A stretch of 64,000 nucleotides of DNA from Acidaminococcus massiliensis (GTDB taxonomy: Bacteria; Bacillota; Negativicutes; Acidaminococcales; Acidaminococcaceae). Shown here one piece after another: positions 54,245 to 62,965 of this stretch. The notes under the pieces were generated by a model that worked only from the letters and a program-made list of their open reading frames with translations, made no database searches and was not told where the DNA came from. The position numbers and the translations under genes are program-made. The stretch lies in the NCBI RefSeq assembly GCF_900095825.1, contig NZ_LT608315.1, forward strand, positions 1,169,873 through 1,233,872. Reading direction: 5' to 3'. The first letter of the stretch is position 1. Each line of letters begins with the position of its first letter.

Positions 54245-54787
54245 ATGGCTGAGTTGAAAGGTTCTCAAACTGAAAAAAACTTATGGACTGCATTTGCGGG
54301 TGAATCCCAGGCATACAACAAATATGGCTATTATGCCAGTGTAGCCAAGAAGGAAGGATACGAACGGGTAGCCCAGAACTTCCTGGAAACTTCCGGCAAC
54401 GAAAAGGAACATGCCAAGATTTGGTTCAAGGCTCTCCATGGGGGCTCCATCCCTGATACGGTGGAAAACCTGAAGGATGCTGCTGCCGGCGAAAACTATG
54501 AATGGACGGAAATGTACAAAGAATTTGCAGAAACCGCTGAAAAAGAAGGGTTCAAAGACTTGGCTTACAAGTTCAAAGCTGTGGGCGCCATTGAAAAGCA
54601 CCATGAAGAACGCTACAGAGCCCTGCTGAAGAAAGTGGAAGACGGGACCATGTTCCAGCGCAGCGAAAAGACCGTTTGGATCTGCTCCAACTGCGGCCAC
54701 ATCGTGGAAGCCGAAAAGGCTCCGGAAGTCTGCCCGGTCTGCGCTCATCCCAAATCCTATTTCATGGTCAACTGTGAATGCTTCTGA
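54245..54787 (+). CDS. Rubrerythrin
   Basis: A 180-residue diiron protein. A four-helix ferritin-like domain carries E-x-x-H pairs (E-K-E-H and K-H-H-E-E-R) and a C-terminal rubredoxin-like domain has C-S-N-C-G and C-P-V-C. It reduces hydrogen peroxide in anaerobes. ATG 54245 follows AGAGGAGG; the longer in-frame extension from 54116 runs through the leader and is rejected. A long bidirectional terminator follows. Confidence 0.95.
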   Translation: MAELKGSQTEKNLWTAFAGESQAYNKYGYYASVAKKEGYERVAQNFLETSGNEKEHAKIWFKALHGGSIPDTVENLKDAAAGENYEWTEMYKEFAETAEKEGFKDLAYKFKAVGAIEKHHEERYRALLKKVEDGTMFQRSEKTVWICSNCGHIVEAEKAPEVCPVCAHPKSYFMVNCECF

Positions 54788-54831
54788 GCATAAAAAAAAG
54801 GCCCCGTTGCGGGGGCCTTTTTTTTATGCTC
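54786..54831. terminator. 20-bp bidirectional terminator between rubrerythrin and bioB
   Basis: Left arm 54786-54805 and right arm 54812-54831 are perfect complements with an A8 and a T8 run. The loop is GTTGCG. Confidence 0.93.
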
Positions 54832-55810
54832 AATGGTTGGTCAGTCCTAGTTCTTTCAGCATTTCCATATCTTCCTTGATGGTGGTGCCGCTGGTGGTGA
54901 GCATATTGCCGGTGATGGAGGCGGAGGCTCCGGCCAGGAGGGCGGTGGCCCCGTTCTGGGGCAGCAGCTTCCGCCCGGCAGCCAGACGGATATTGGCGGT
55001 AGGGTTGATGAACCGGAAAATGGCAATGGTCCGGAGGATGTCTTCCGCCGGCAGGGGCTTGCGGCCTTCCATACCTGTGCCAGGAATGGCCATCAGCGCG
55101 TTGATGGGAATGGATTCGATTCCCAAGCTCTGGAGGGTGAAGGCCATATCCAGTCGGTCCTGCCAGGTTTCTCCCATGCCGATGATGCCTCCGGAGCAGA
55201 CGCACATCCCTTCTGCCTGGGCAGCTTTGATGGTGCGGATCCGGTCGTCAAAGGTGTGGCTGGTGCAGATCTGGGGGAAGTACCGGCGGGAGGTCTCGAT
55301 GTTGTGGTGGTAGCTGGTGACCCCGGCTTCCCGGAGGCGGCGGAACTGTTCCCGGCTGATGATGCCGTGGGAGGCGCACAGGTCGATGGTCAGGTCCTTT
55401 TTCATGGCCCGGTAGATGTCCAGGGCCTTCTCGAAATCACTGCCGGTGAGGTCCCGCCCGGAAGTGACCATGGCGAACCGGTTGGCACCGGCATCCTGGT
55501 CGGCTTTGGCAGTTTTCATCACTTCTTCTTTGGAAAGGAAGCCGTATTCTTCACAGCCCGTATGGTGGCAGGCAGCCTGGGCACAATATTTGCAGTTTTC
55601 CCCGCAGCGGCCGCTCCGGGCGTTGATGATGGTGCAGAAATCCACATGGTTGCCACAGAAATGTTTCTGGAGTCGGCCGGCTTCCTGCTGGAGCTCTGCC
55701 AGGGGCTGGGTCAGCAGCTCTTGGACTTCCGGGTCCTCCGGCTTCAGCCGGTACCCTCCTATGATCCGATCGGTCAGTGCGCGCAGTGCTTCTATCTTCA
55801 ATGATCTCAT
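54830..55810 (-). CDS. bioB: Biotin synthase
   Basis: A 326-residue radical SAM enzyme with cluster motif C-G-E-N-C-K-Y-C (C69, C73, C76) and the Y-H-H-N-I/L-E-T and R-x-G-like segments of BioB. It inserts sulfur into dethiobiotin. AGAAGGG abuts ATG 55810, so a start a few codons later (TTG at residue 4) is possible. No other bio gene is next to it, so biotin may be made from imported dethiobiotin or by genes elsewhere. A consensus promoter overlapped by a palindrome lies upstream. Confidence 0.93.
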   Translation of the reverse strand: MRSLKIEALRALTDRIIGGYRLKPEDPEVQELLTQPLAELQQEAGRLQKHFCGNHVDFCTIINARSGRCGENCKYCAQAACHHTGCEEYGFLSKEEVMKTAKADQDAGANRFAMVTSGRDLTGSDFEKALDIYRAMKKDLTIDLCASHGIISREQFRRLREAGVTSYHHNIETSRRYFPQICTSHTFDDRIRTIKAAQAEGMCVCSGGIIGMGETWQDRLDMAFTLQSLGIESIPINALMAIPGTGMEGRKPLPAEDILRTIAIFRFINPTANIRLAAGRKLLPQNGATALLAGASASITGNMLTTSGTTIKEDMEMLKELGLTNH

Positions 55811-55825
55811 CCCTTCTGGTATAAT

Positions 55826-55836
55826 ATGGTTACCAT
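55826..55836. promoter_or_regulatory. Palindrome overlapping the bioB -10, operator candidate
   Basis: ATGGT-T-ACCAT, perfect with a single central base, abuts and overlaps the minus-strand TATAAT. It lacks the long spaced halves of a classical BirA site, so the regulator is not assigned. Confidence 0.4.
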
Positions 55837-55863
55837 TATAAAGAACCGGGGATTTGCGGTCAA
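55835..55863 (-). promoter_or_regulatory. Strong promoter for bioB
   Basis: Minus strand TTGACC (bases 55863-55858), 17 bp, TATAAT (bases 55840-55835). Confidence 0.75.
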
Positions 55864-55916
55864 CTTTCTAAAATGTAAGGTTAACGTAAAACCGGGATCT
55901 GCAAAGGAGGAAAATC

Positions 55917-56195
55917 ATGGAACTGCTTTTTATCTATATGGATGGCTGCCCTTACTGCAAACTGGCCGGTGAGGTGCTGGAAGATCTCTTTGCCAAACAT
56001 CCGGAATACCAAAAGATTCCCCTGGTGAAGGTGAACGAGAACCGGGAACCGGAAAAATTGAAGGGCCGGAACTATTACTATGTCCCCACCTTCTTCTATG
56101 GGGAAGAAAAAGTTTACGAAGCCCAGCCGGGGGATGACCGGGAGAAGATGGAAAAGATCTTGGGTGATTTTTTCCAAAGAATCAGTGAGAAATGA
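55917..56195 (+). CDS. Small thioredoxin/glutaredoxin-like protein
   Basis: A 92-residue protein with the active-site pair in M-D-G-C-P-Y-C-K near residues 11-15 and the cis-proline in Y-V-P-T-F-F near 60. The short thioredoxin fold resembles glutaredoxin-like redox proteins; the partner is unknown. AAAGGAGG precedes ATG 55917. Divergent from bioB. Confidence 0.8.
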   Translation: MELLFIYMDGCPYCKLAGEVLEDLFAKHPEYQKIPLVKVNENREPEKLKGRNYYYVPTFFYGEEKVYEAQPGDDREKMEKILGDFFQRISEK

Positions 56196-56233
56196 AAATG
56201 AGGTGCTGCGTGAGCGGCACCTCATTTTTCATT
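56191..56233. terminator. Bidirectional terminator between the redox gene and queT
   Basis: AATGAAAATGAGGTGC (56191-56206) pairs with GCACCTCATTTT-T-CATT (56217-56233) apart from one extra T; inner GC/GC and loop GTGA. Confidence 0.85.
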
Positions 56234-56714
56234 CCATCAATATTTTCCGGCAGGTTTCGTTCTTCATGACCATCTTCAGCAGCAGGTTCCCCAGCACTGT
56301 GACGCTGAGGCATTCTCCGGCCCCGATGTAGACCATGGCTGCCCCCAGGGACAGATCTGGGGGCAGGGCCGCCAGTACATCCAGTTCAGCCCCGATCAGC
56401 ACTCCATTGCTCACCACCGGGCACAGAGAGGCCAGGAGAGGATTCCTCATCCGGTGCATGGGCCAGATCCCCAAGAAAGTGGCCAGGGTGCCCAGGAGCA
56501 TATCCGGCAGTCCGAACGGGCTCCCCAGGTTGGCCAGGAAGCATCCGGCCGTGAGACCGGGGATCCATTTGGGATTGTAGAAAGCCAAGAGGGTCAGACA
56601 TTCGGAAAACCGTATCTGGATAGGTCCGTAGCTGAGCGGGGCCAGTCCCAGGGTGAGGGCGGCGTAGACCGCTGCCAAAAGGGCGTTCCGCAGCAGCCAA
56701 GTTTCCTTTCCCAT
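56229..56714 (-). CDS. queT: QueT-family transporter (probable queuosine precursor ECF S component)
   Basis: A 161-residue protein with about five spans and the QueT hallmark Q-I-R-F-S-E-C-L-T-L-L near residue 33. It is the substrate-binding part of an energy-coupling factor importer for a queuosine precursor. The shared ECF module is not in view. It starts 2 bases after the nadE stop, so it is co-translated with nadE. Confidence 0.83.
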   Translation of the reverse strand: MGKETWLLRNALLAAVYAALTLGLAPLSYGPIQIRFSECLTLLAFYNPKWIPGLTAGCFLANLGSPFGLPDMLLGTLATFLGIWPMHRMRNPLLASLCPVVSNGVLIGAELDVLAALPPDLSLGAAMVYIGAGECLSVTVLGNLLLKMVMKNETCRKILME

Positions 56715-56716
56715 CT

Positions 56717-58624
56717 TCAGGCCTGCCCTTTCAGCAGACGGGCTTTCAGTTCTTTGTATTTCCGGGAATAGAAAGGCTTCAGTTGGGCTTCCCGGTGGTC
56801 ATAGCCGTAGGCCCGTTTGGAAATGGACAGGATGGGAGGCGCTTGGATCCGCTTGGCCACAGCCAGACCGCAGAACAGCTTCCACCACCGTTCCAGATCC
56901 TCGATGAAAGCCTGGGCGTCCGGGAACAGCTGTTCCACCAGGCCCTTTTCACAACCCAGATGTCCTTCCAGGGTCCCTTCCGCGTACCAGGTCAGGAGTT
57001 CTTCCGGAGAAGTCTTGTACCAGCTTTCCACAAAGGCTTGGAGCAAGTAATCATGGTAGGGATAGACCAGGGGATCTCCCCCTTTGCCCACGGTCTGGGC
57101 ATCGGACAATTCCGCGCTGGGCTTGATCTGGAAGATCTCTTCCGGGATGACTTCTTTCTGGAATACGGCTTCATTGAGATAACGGCCCAGGGCATAGACT
57201 TGGTGCTTCCACAGATCCCCGATGAGGGCCAGGACCCCGGCGATATCTCCGTAGAAGGTGGCGTAGCCTACAGTCATTTCTGCCTTGTTGGAGTTGCAGG
57301 AGAAGCCCCCGCCGAAAATGGAAGCCAGGCCGGCCAGCACCCGGGCACCCCGGTCCCGGGCCTGGATGTTTTCTGTGGCAAAGGGCGTGACTTTCAGGTG
57401 GAATTCCTCGCCGGTGCCGTAGTTGTGGATGGGTGCGCTGTTGAACTGGAGGATGGTCTTGTCCACCACTTCTTGGATGGGAAGGATGGTGTAATGGGTC
57501 CCCAGGGCTTCCGCCATTTTCTGGGCCAGCCCTTTGGTCAGTTCCGAATTGTACTGGCTGGGCATATTTACCAAGAGGACGTTTTCCGGCCCCAGGATGT
57601 CCACGTAAAAGGCTGCGGTGACGGCGGAATCGATGCCGCCGGAAACCCCGATGGTCATTTTCCGGATGCCCAGCTGGTCCAAGAAAAGAGAGGCTCCGTA
57701 CCGGAGCGCGGTATAGACGGCCTGGGCATCGGTAAGGGCGGGCTGGAGCCCCCTTTCTCCTTGGAGCAGCCCCGTATCTGGATCCCAGAGGCTCACCAGC
57801 AGGTCTTCTTGGAAAGCCGGGGAATCAGTGATCATTTCTCCCCGGGCATTGTACATGCAGCTGCAGCCGTCATAGGTGAACACGTTCTTGCCGTTGTTCT
57901 GGATCCCCACGTTGTTGCAGTAGGCCAAAGGGATGCCGCAGGATCTGGACTGGTGCACGAACAGCTCATGGCGCTTCCGGTTCTTGTGGAAAGTATAGGG
58001 GGAGCAGGAAAGGTTGCAGAGGATCTGGGCCCCATTTTTCTTCAGCAGTTCCGGTACATTATAATAGTAGTTTTCTGTCCAGCCGTCTTCGCACAGGAGT
58101 ACTCCCAGTTTCACTTCCCGGCCTCGGATGGACACCGGGACCGGTTTTACCAGGTCTTCGATGGTCACGTTCCGGCCCAGTTCCGGCAGCAGTTTGGCGA
58201 TGCTGTGGAAGTACCGGCTGTCGTCGAATTCCCGGTAGTCCGGCAGGGAGGTCTTGCTGATGAAGGGATAAGGCAGGCCGCCCTGGAGCAGCTTCCCGTC
58301 CTGGGCTACAAAGGCCGCGTTGTATTTCCGGATCCGGCCGTCTTCATTGACTTTGTCCGGGTCGGTGGCGATGTTGCCGAAAATCACGCAGATCCCTTCA
58401 CTGGCGGCGATGATCTCTTTTCCCCAGGCTTCACAGTCCCGGAGAAAGGCACTCTGCTCCCACAGGTCTCCCAGCAGGTAGCCCGGGACCATCAGTTCCG
58501 GCAGGAGCAGGATATCCACCTGGGCTCCACGGGCTCTGGCGATGGCATCCAGGGCCTTGCGGGTATTGGCTTCCGGATTCCCCGGCTCTACTTGGATTTG
58601 TGCACAAGCAATTTTGATGTCCAT
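56717..58624 (-). CDS. nadE: Glutamine-dependent NAD+ synthetase
   Basis: A 635-residue, two-domain enzyme. The N-terminal nitrilase-type glutaminase (about 1-270) has the triad E43 (L-P-E-L), K124 and C178 (L-L-C-E-D-G-W). The C-terminal NAD synthase has the P-loop S-G-G-I-D-S at 328-333. It converts deamido-NAD to NAD. ATG 58624 is chosen by family alignment, with GGAG upstream. The minus-strand promoter TGC-TATAAT is at 58680-58672. Confidence 0.95.
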   Translation of the reverse strand: MDIKIACAQIQVEPGNPEANTRKALDAIARARGAQVDILLLPELMVPGYLLGDLWEQSAFLRDCEAWGKEIIAASEGICVIFGNIATDPDKVNEDGRIRKYNAAFVAQDGKLLQGGLPYPFISKTSLPDYREFDDSRYFHSIAKLLPELGRNVTIEDLVKPVPVSIRGREVKLGVLLCEDGWTENYYYNVPELLKKNGAQILCNLSCSPYTFHKNRKRHELFVHQSRSCGIPLAYCNNVGIQNNGKNVFTYDGCSCMYNARGEMITDSPAFQEDLLVSLWDPDTGLLQGERGLQPALTDAQAVYTALRYGASLFLDQLGIRKMTIGVSGGIDSAVTAAFYVDILGPENVLLVNMPSQYNSELTKGLAQKMAEALGTHYTILPIQEVVDKTILQFNSAPIHNYGTGEEFHLKVTPFATENIQARDRGARVLAGLASIFGGGFSCNSNKAEMTVGYATFYGDIAGVLALIGDLWKHQVYALGRYLNEAVFQKEVIPEEIFQIKPSAELSDAQTVGKGGDPLVYPYHDYLLQAFVESWYKTSPEELLTWYAEGTLEGHLGCEKGLVEQLFPDAQAFIEDLERWWKLFCGLAVAKRIQAPPILSISKRAYGYDHREAQLKPFYSRKYKELKARLLKGQA

Positions 58625-58671
58625 TTGTTTCTCGCTCCATAAATTGATATAATGAATCAATAACTGCTTCC

Positions 58672-58680
58672 ATTATAGCA
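58672..58680 (-). promoter_or_regulatory. Extended -10 promoter for nadE-queT
   Basis: Minus strand TTTTGC followed by TATAAT (bases 58677-58672). Confidence 0.6.
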
Positions 58681-58758
58681 AAAGGGGACAGGATAGGAAA
58701 GACGGGGAGCAGGGCCGTCGTGAAAATACGAACAAAGCAAAATCTTCGTCTGTAAATG

Positions 58759-58787
58759 TTGCATATATACAGCGCATATGCTATGAT
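58759..58787 (+). promoter_or_regulatory. Promoter for thrC
   Basis: TTGCAT (58759-58764), 17 bp, extended TGC-TATGAT (58782-58787). Confidence 0.7.
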
Positions 58788-58820
58788 ACCTTATGCGATA
58801 TGCAGAAAGTAGGGGGGACT

Positions 58821-60323
58821 ATGTTATACATTAGCACAAGAGGGAAAACGGATATGGTGAGCTCGGCTCACGCGATCTCCAATGGACTGGCGGCAGACGG
58901 AGGACTTTTTGTTCCGAAAGAATTCCCGCCCATCAGCCTGGCGGAAATCGATGCCATGCGGGAAGCTCCGTACAGCGATCGGGCTCTGACGGTACTGGCC
59001 CGGTTCCTGACGGACTACAGCGAAGACGAACTGCGGAACTGTGTGGAAACGGCGTACAGCAAGGACCGTTTCGGGGATTTCCCGGCACCGCTGCACCTGC
59101 TGAAGGACAATCTGGATGTACTGGAACTGTGGCATGGCCCCACTTGTGCTTTTAAAGACATGGCCCTGCAGATCCTGCCTCTGTTCCTGACTAAAGCGGT
59201 CCAGAAGACTGGGGAACAGAAGAAACTGGTGATCCTGGTGGCCACTTCCGGAGATACTGGGAAAGCGGCCATGGCCGGGTTCGCCGATGTGCCGGAAACG
59301 GAAGTCATCGTGTTCTATCCCCAGGAAGGGGTCAGCGATATCCAGAAGCTCCAGATGGTGACCCAGAAAGGGGACAATGTCCATGCCGTAGCTGTGGAAG
59401 GGAACTTCGATGATGCCCAGACCGGGGTGAAGATCCTGTTTGGCAGCCAGCCTCTGGCCCAAGAACTCCAGGAACACGGGTGTGCCTTCTCTTCCGCCAA
59501 CTCCATCAACTGGGGACGCCTGGTGCCCCAGATCGTGTACTATTTCAGTGCCTATGCAGATGCGGTGAACAGCGGCCGGATCGAAAATGGGGCACCGGTG
59601 AACTTTGCAGTGCCCACGGGGAACTTCGGAGACATCCTGGCCGGTTTCTATGCCAGACTGATGGGCCTGCCGGTGAACAAGTTCATCTGTGCTTCCAACA
59701 GCAACAATGTACTGACGGACTTCATCAATACTGGAGTCTACAATCGGAAACGCCCCTTCCATAAGACCATTTCGCCTTCCATGGACATCCTGGTTTCCAG
59801 CAACTTGGAACGGCTGCTGTTCGAAGAGACAGGCCATGATGCGGCTCAGGTAGCAGAATGGATGAAGGAATTGAACGAAAAGGGCGAATACAAGATCGGC
59901 ACCGAGCTCCAGAACCAGATCCTGAAGGACTTCTTCGGCACCTGGGTGGATGAAGTGGAGACCCGGGAGACCATCGGAGATGTGTACAATAACTATGGTT
60001 ATGTAATGGATCCCCATACAGCGGTGGCTTACAAGGCCATGGAAAAATACCGGCTGATGACCGGGGACGAGACCTACAGCATCGTCCTGAGTACTGCCAG
60101 TCCCTTCAAGTTCAACGATGTGGTCCTAGCTTCCATCGATCCGGATACCTACGAAGGGAAGGAACTGGATCCCTTTGTGGCCATGGAAGACCTGAGCAGA
60201 GTGGCCAAGCTGCCCATTCCGGCCAGCATGCAGGAACTGCCCAAGCTCCAGAGACGCCAGAGCGATGTAGTAGATAAGACCCAGCTGGAAGCGGAAGTGA
60301 AGAAGCTGTTAGGATTGGAGTAA
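58821..60323 (+). CDS. thrC: Threonine synthase
   Basis: A 500-residue, fold-type II PLP enzyme of the longer threonine synthase class. It starts with the Y-I-S-T-R-G segment and has the PLP lysine in G-P-T-C-A-F-K-D (about K112) and a T-S-G-D-T-G-K-A-A loop. It makes threonine from O-phosphohomoserine. AGGGGGG precedes ATG 58821; the in-frame codons from 58800 are upstream of the site. It is monocistronic, with a promoter and terminator of its own. Confidence 0.95.
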   Translation: MLYISTRGKTDMVSSAHAISNGLAADGGLFVPKEFPPISLAEIDAMREAPYSDRALTVLARFLTDYSEDELRNCVETAYSKDRFGDFPAPLHLLKDNLDVLELWHGPTCAFKDMALQILPLFLTKAVQKTGEQKKLVILVATSGDTGKAAMAGFADVPETEVIVFYPQEGVSDIQKLQMVTQKGDNVHAVAVEGNFDDAQTGVKILFGSQPLAQELQEHGCAFSSANSINWGRLVPQIVYYFSAYADAVNSGRIENGAPVNFAVPTGNFGDILAGFYARLMGLPVNKFICASNSNNVLTDFINTGVYNRKRPFHKTISPSMDILVSSNLERLLFEETGHDAAQVAEWMKELNEKGEYKIGTELQNQILKDFFGTWVDEVETRETIGDVYNNYGYVMDPHTAVAYKAMEKYRLMTGDETYSIVLSTASPFKFNDVVLASIDPDTYEGKELDPFVAMEDLSRVAKLPIPASMQELPKLQRRQSDVVDKTQLEAEVKKLLGLE

Positions 60324-60332
60324 AGAGTTACA

Positions 60333-60364
60333 CAAAAGGGACCCGACAGGGTCCCTTTTGTTAT
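60333..60364 (+). terminator. Terminator after thrC
   Basis: CAAAAGGGACCC (60333-60344) pairs perfectly with 60349-60360 around GACA, then TTAT. Confidence 0.85.
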
Positions 60365-60459
60365 ACCTGACATAAGAAAAAACCTATAGATAAGTGTAAC
60401 TTTTGTGTCAGTTTCATTTAAAAATATACAGTTCCCAGCTTATTTTTTTGAGCAAAGTA

Positions 60460-60468
60460 TGGTATGAT
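60460..60468 (+). promoter_or_regulatory. Extended -10 promoter for the hydrogenase-like gene
   Basis: TGG plus TATGAT (60463-60468) in an AT-rich gap. The -35 region is poor. Confidence 0.55.
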
Positions 60469-60520
60469 AGAAGGCATATAGATTGATCGATTTTTTATAT
60501 GATTCAAAGGGGAGCAAGAA

Positions 60521-62035
60521 ATGGAAGTCACTGTTATTACAAATATCAGACGGAAAGTGCTGACCATGCTGTCGAAAATGGCTTATGACGGGAACCTGCC
60601 GGACCATGTCTATGACATCCTGCAGATCGTCAACGAGAATACTCCCAGGACCCGCTGCTGCGTCCACAAGGAACGGGCGGTCTTGAAGGAGCGGATCTGT
60701 GTGGCCCTGGGTGTAGATACAGATATGAACATCATCGAGGCGGCCAACAAAGCCATTTCAGAACCGGTGGATCGGACCCAGCATGTCATCGCTGTGCTGC
60801 CGGAAGGCTGTTCTGCCTGCCCGGTGAACAAATATATGATCACCGATGTGTGCCGCCGCTGCCTGACCCACCGCTGCATGAACGGCTGCCCCAAGAAGGC
60901 CATTTCTGTGTACCAGGGCCGTGCCCACATCGATTATGATATGTGCGTAGAATGCGGCAACTGCAAACGGGCCTGCCCCTACGGCGCTGTGGTGGAAATC
61001 GCCCGTCCCTGCGAAAACGCCTGCAAGGTCCATGCTCTCCATACCGGCGTGAACAAGAAAGCGGAAATCGATAAGAACATCTGCGTGGAATGCGGGGCCT
61101 GCCGGGGTGCCTGCCCCTTCGGCGCCATCGAGGAACGGAGCCACATCGTCCAATTGATCCAGGCCATCAAGAGCGGCCAAGAAGTGGTGGCCCTCCTGGC
61201 TCCTTCCTTTGTGGGCCAGTTCGGACTGAAGGTGCATCCAGGCCAGATCGTCAAAGCCTGCCAGGAACTGGGGTTTGCTTCTGTGAAGGAAGTGGCGCTG
61301 GGAGCCGATATGACCACCATCTCTGAAGCGGAAGAATTCCTGGAAAAGGTGCCCACCGGCAAACAGAAAGTCATGACCAGCTCCTGCTGCCCGGCTTTCG
61401 TGGCTACGGTGAAACGCCATGCCCCGGAATTGGCAGACTGTATCTCCGATGCGGTGTCTCCCATGGTGGCCCGGAGCAAACTGGAGAAATACAAGCATCC
61501 CGGTGCCCTCACCTGCTTCATCGGTCCCTGCATCGCCAAGAAAGTGGAAGCCCGGGAACATCCGGACGAAATCGATTTCGTACTGACTTTCGAAGAACTG
61601 AAGTGCATGATGGACAGCCAGGACATCGACCCGGCCAAATGCGAAGAGGCCCCTTTCCATGCCGCTTCTTCCGCCGATGGCTGCAGCTTCCCCCAGGCGG
61701 CCGGCGTCAGCAATGCCGTCAAGGATTATGTCCGGGACAACCATCCGGAAGTGGATGTGGACTCTCTGAAGAGCCTCTACTGCAATGGGCTGGATGAATG
61801 CCTCCAGGCTTTGAAAGATGTGGAAGCCGGCAAGCTGGATATCCAGTATCTGGAAGGGATGGCCTGCCAGAAGGGCTGCCTCAACGGGCCGGGGGCTCTT
61901 ACGGAACCAGGCCTCACCCGGGTGCTGCTGAAACGCTTTGCAGATACTACCCAGGCAGACAGCGCCGGCAAGATCGAACAGGCCATGGATGGCGTGAAGA
62001 ACGTGGACATGGAACGGGTATATTTGCGCAAATAA
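60521..62035 (+). CDS. [FeFe]-hydrogenase-like protein with 2[4Fe-4S] domain
   Basis: A 504-residue protein. Two ferredoxin motifs lie at about 142-152 (C-V-E-C-G-N-C-K-R-A-C-P) and 188-199, with further cysteines upstream (C-S-A-C-P near 97; C-R-R-C-L-T-H-R-C near 111). The H-cluster signatures follow: T-S-S-C-C-P-A-F (286-293), G-P-C-I-A-K-K-V-E (335-343) and E-G-M-A-C-Q-K-G-C (445-453). All four H-cluster cysteines are present but surrounding residues differ from classical M-P-C and G-G-G forms. It may be a hydrogen-producing, bifurcating or sensory enzyme. No maturases are in view. Confidence 0.85.
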   Translation: MEVTVITNIRRKVLTMLSKMAYDGNLPDHVYDILQIVNENTPRTRCCVHKERAVLKERICVALGVDTDMNIIEAANKAISEPVDRTQHVIAVLPEGCSACPVNKYMITDVCRRCLTHRCMNGCPKKAISVYQGRAHIDYDMCVECGNCKRACPYGAVVEIARPCENACKVHALHTGVNKKAEIDKNICVECGACRGACPFGAIEERSHIVQLIQAIKSGQEVVALLAPSFVGQFGLKVHPGQIVKACQELGFASVKEVALGADMTTISEAEEFLEKVPTGKQKVMTSSCCPAFVATVKRHAPELADCISDAVSPMVARSKLEKYKHPGALTCFIGPCIAKKVEAREHPDEIDFVLTFEELKCMMDSQDIDPAKCEEAPFHAASSADGCSFPQAAGVSNAVKDYVRDNHPEVDVDSLKSLYCNGLDECLQALKDVEAGKLDIQYLEGMACQKGCLNGPGALTEPGLTRVLLKRFADTTQADSAGKIEQAMDGVKNVDMERVYLRK

Positions 62036-62052
62036 ACAGAGTGTGATAAAAT
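62024..62052 (+). promoter_or_regulatory. Promoter for yebC
   Basis: TTGCGC (62024-62029), 17 bp, extended TGA-TAAAAT (62047-62052). It lies at the end of the hydrogenase-like gene. Confidence 0.65.
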
Positions 62053-62053
62053 A

Positions 62054-62097
62054 GCCGGGTATGAGTACGTTGAAACGAGGGCTCTTACCCGGCGTTT
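62054..62097 (+). terminator. Hairpin in the yebC leader / hydrogenase-like gene 3' end
   Basis: GCCGGGTA (62054-62061) pairs with TACCCGGC (62086-62093), then GTTTT. The yebC promoter just precedes it, so it either terminates the upstream gene or shapes the yebC leader. Confidence 0.55.
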
Positions 62098-62123
62098 TCG
62101 AATTTATGTAGGAGGAATCAAGA

Positions 62124-62855
62124 ATGTCAGGACATTCCAAGTGGGCTAATATCAAATTCAAAAAAGGCAAGGCTGATGCGCTCCGTGGGAAGATCACCAC
62201 GAAGATCGGCCGTGAAATCACGATTGCTGTACGCATGGGCGGTCCTGATCCTACTGGCAATATGAGACTGAAGCTGGCTTTGTCCAAAGCCAAGGCCAAC
62301 AACATCCCCAAGGACAACATCAAACGGGCCATCGCCAAGGGCCAGGGTGCTACCGAAGGGTCCAACTACGAACAGATCACTTATGAAGGATACGGCCCCG
62401 CTGGGGTGGCCATCATGGTCAGCGCCCTGACGGACAACCGGAACCGGACGGCTGCCGATGTGCGCCACGTGTTCTCCAAAGGCGGGAACATGGGGGAATC
62501 CGGCTGCGTAGGCTGGATGTTCAAGAACAAAGGGGTATTCACCGTAGAAAAGGAAGGGGCTCCTTCTGAAGACGAAGTGATGGAAGTGGCTCTGGATGCC
62601 GGTGCGGAAGATATGGAAACCACCGATGATGCCTATGTGATCACCACGGCTCCGGAAGATTACGATGCCGTGGAAAAGGCTCTGGCTGATCACAACATCG
62701 AAGTGGCCATGAGCGAGCTGTCCCTGATCCCGGACAATACTGTTGCAGTGGCCGGGGAAGATGCAGAGAAGGTCCAGAACATGATCGACGCGTTCAATGA
62801 TCTGGATGATGTGCAGGACGTTTATACGAACGCTGACCTGCCTGATGAAGAATAA
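62124..62855 (+). CDS. YebC/PmpR-family DNA-binding/translation-associated protein
   Basis: A 243-residue protein that opens M-S-G-H-S-K-W-A-N-I-K, the family hallmark. The three-domain length is complete, with N-R-N-R-T and G-C-V-G-W-M-F motifs. Members have been described as transcription regulators and, more recently, as factors that aid translation of difficult stretches. It precedes ruvC-ruvA, as in many bacteria. TAGGAGG precedes ATG. Confidence 0.93.
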   Translation: MSGHSKWANIKFKKGKADALRGKITTKIGREITIAVRMGGPDPTGNMRLKLALSKAKANNIPKDNIKRAIAKGQGATEGSNYEQITYEGYGPAGVAIMVSALTDNRNRTAADVRHVFSKGGNMGESGCVGWMFKNKGVFTVEKEGAPSEDEVMEVALDAGAEDMETTDDAYVITTAPEDYDAVEKALADHNIEVAMSELSLIPDNTVAVAGEDAEKVQNMIDAFNDLDDVQDVYTNADLPDEE

Positions 62856-62900
62856 AGGGAACTGCTGTTGCTGCTGAACAGTCATCCCAGGAGTACATAT

Positions 62901-62943
62901 GGCCGGCCAGCTGGGGAAATGTTCCCTGGAGGCCGGCCTTTTT
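62901..62943 (+). terminator. Terminator between yebC and ruvC
   Basis: GGCCGGCC (62901-62908) and GGCCGGCC (62931-62938), each self-complementary, pair with an inner GGGAA/TTCCC. TTTTT follows at 62939. Confidence 0.8.
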
Positions 62944-62965
62944 CACCATAAGGAGGGAATTGTCT

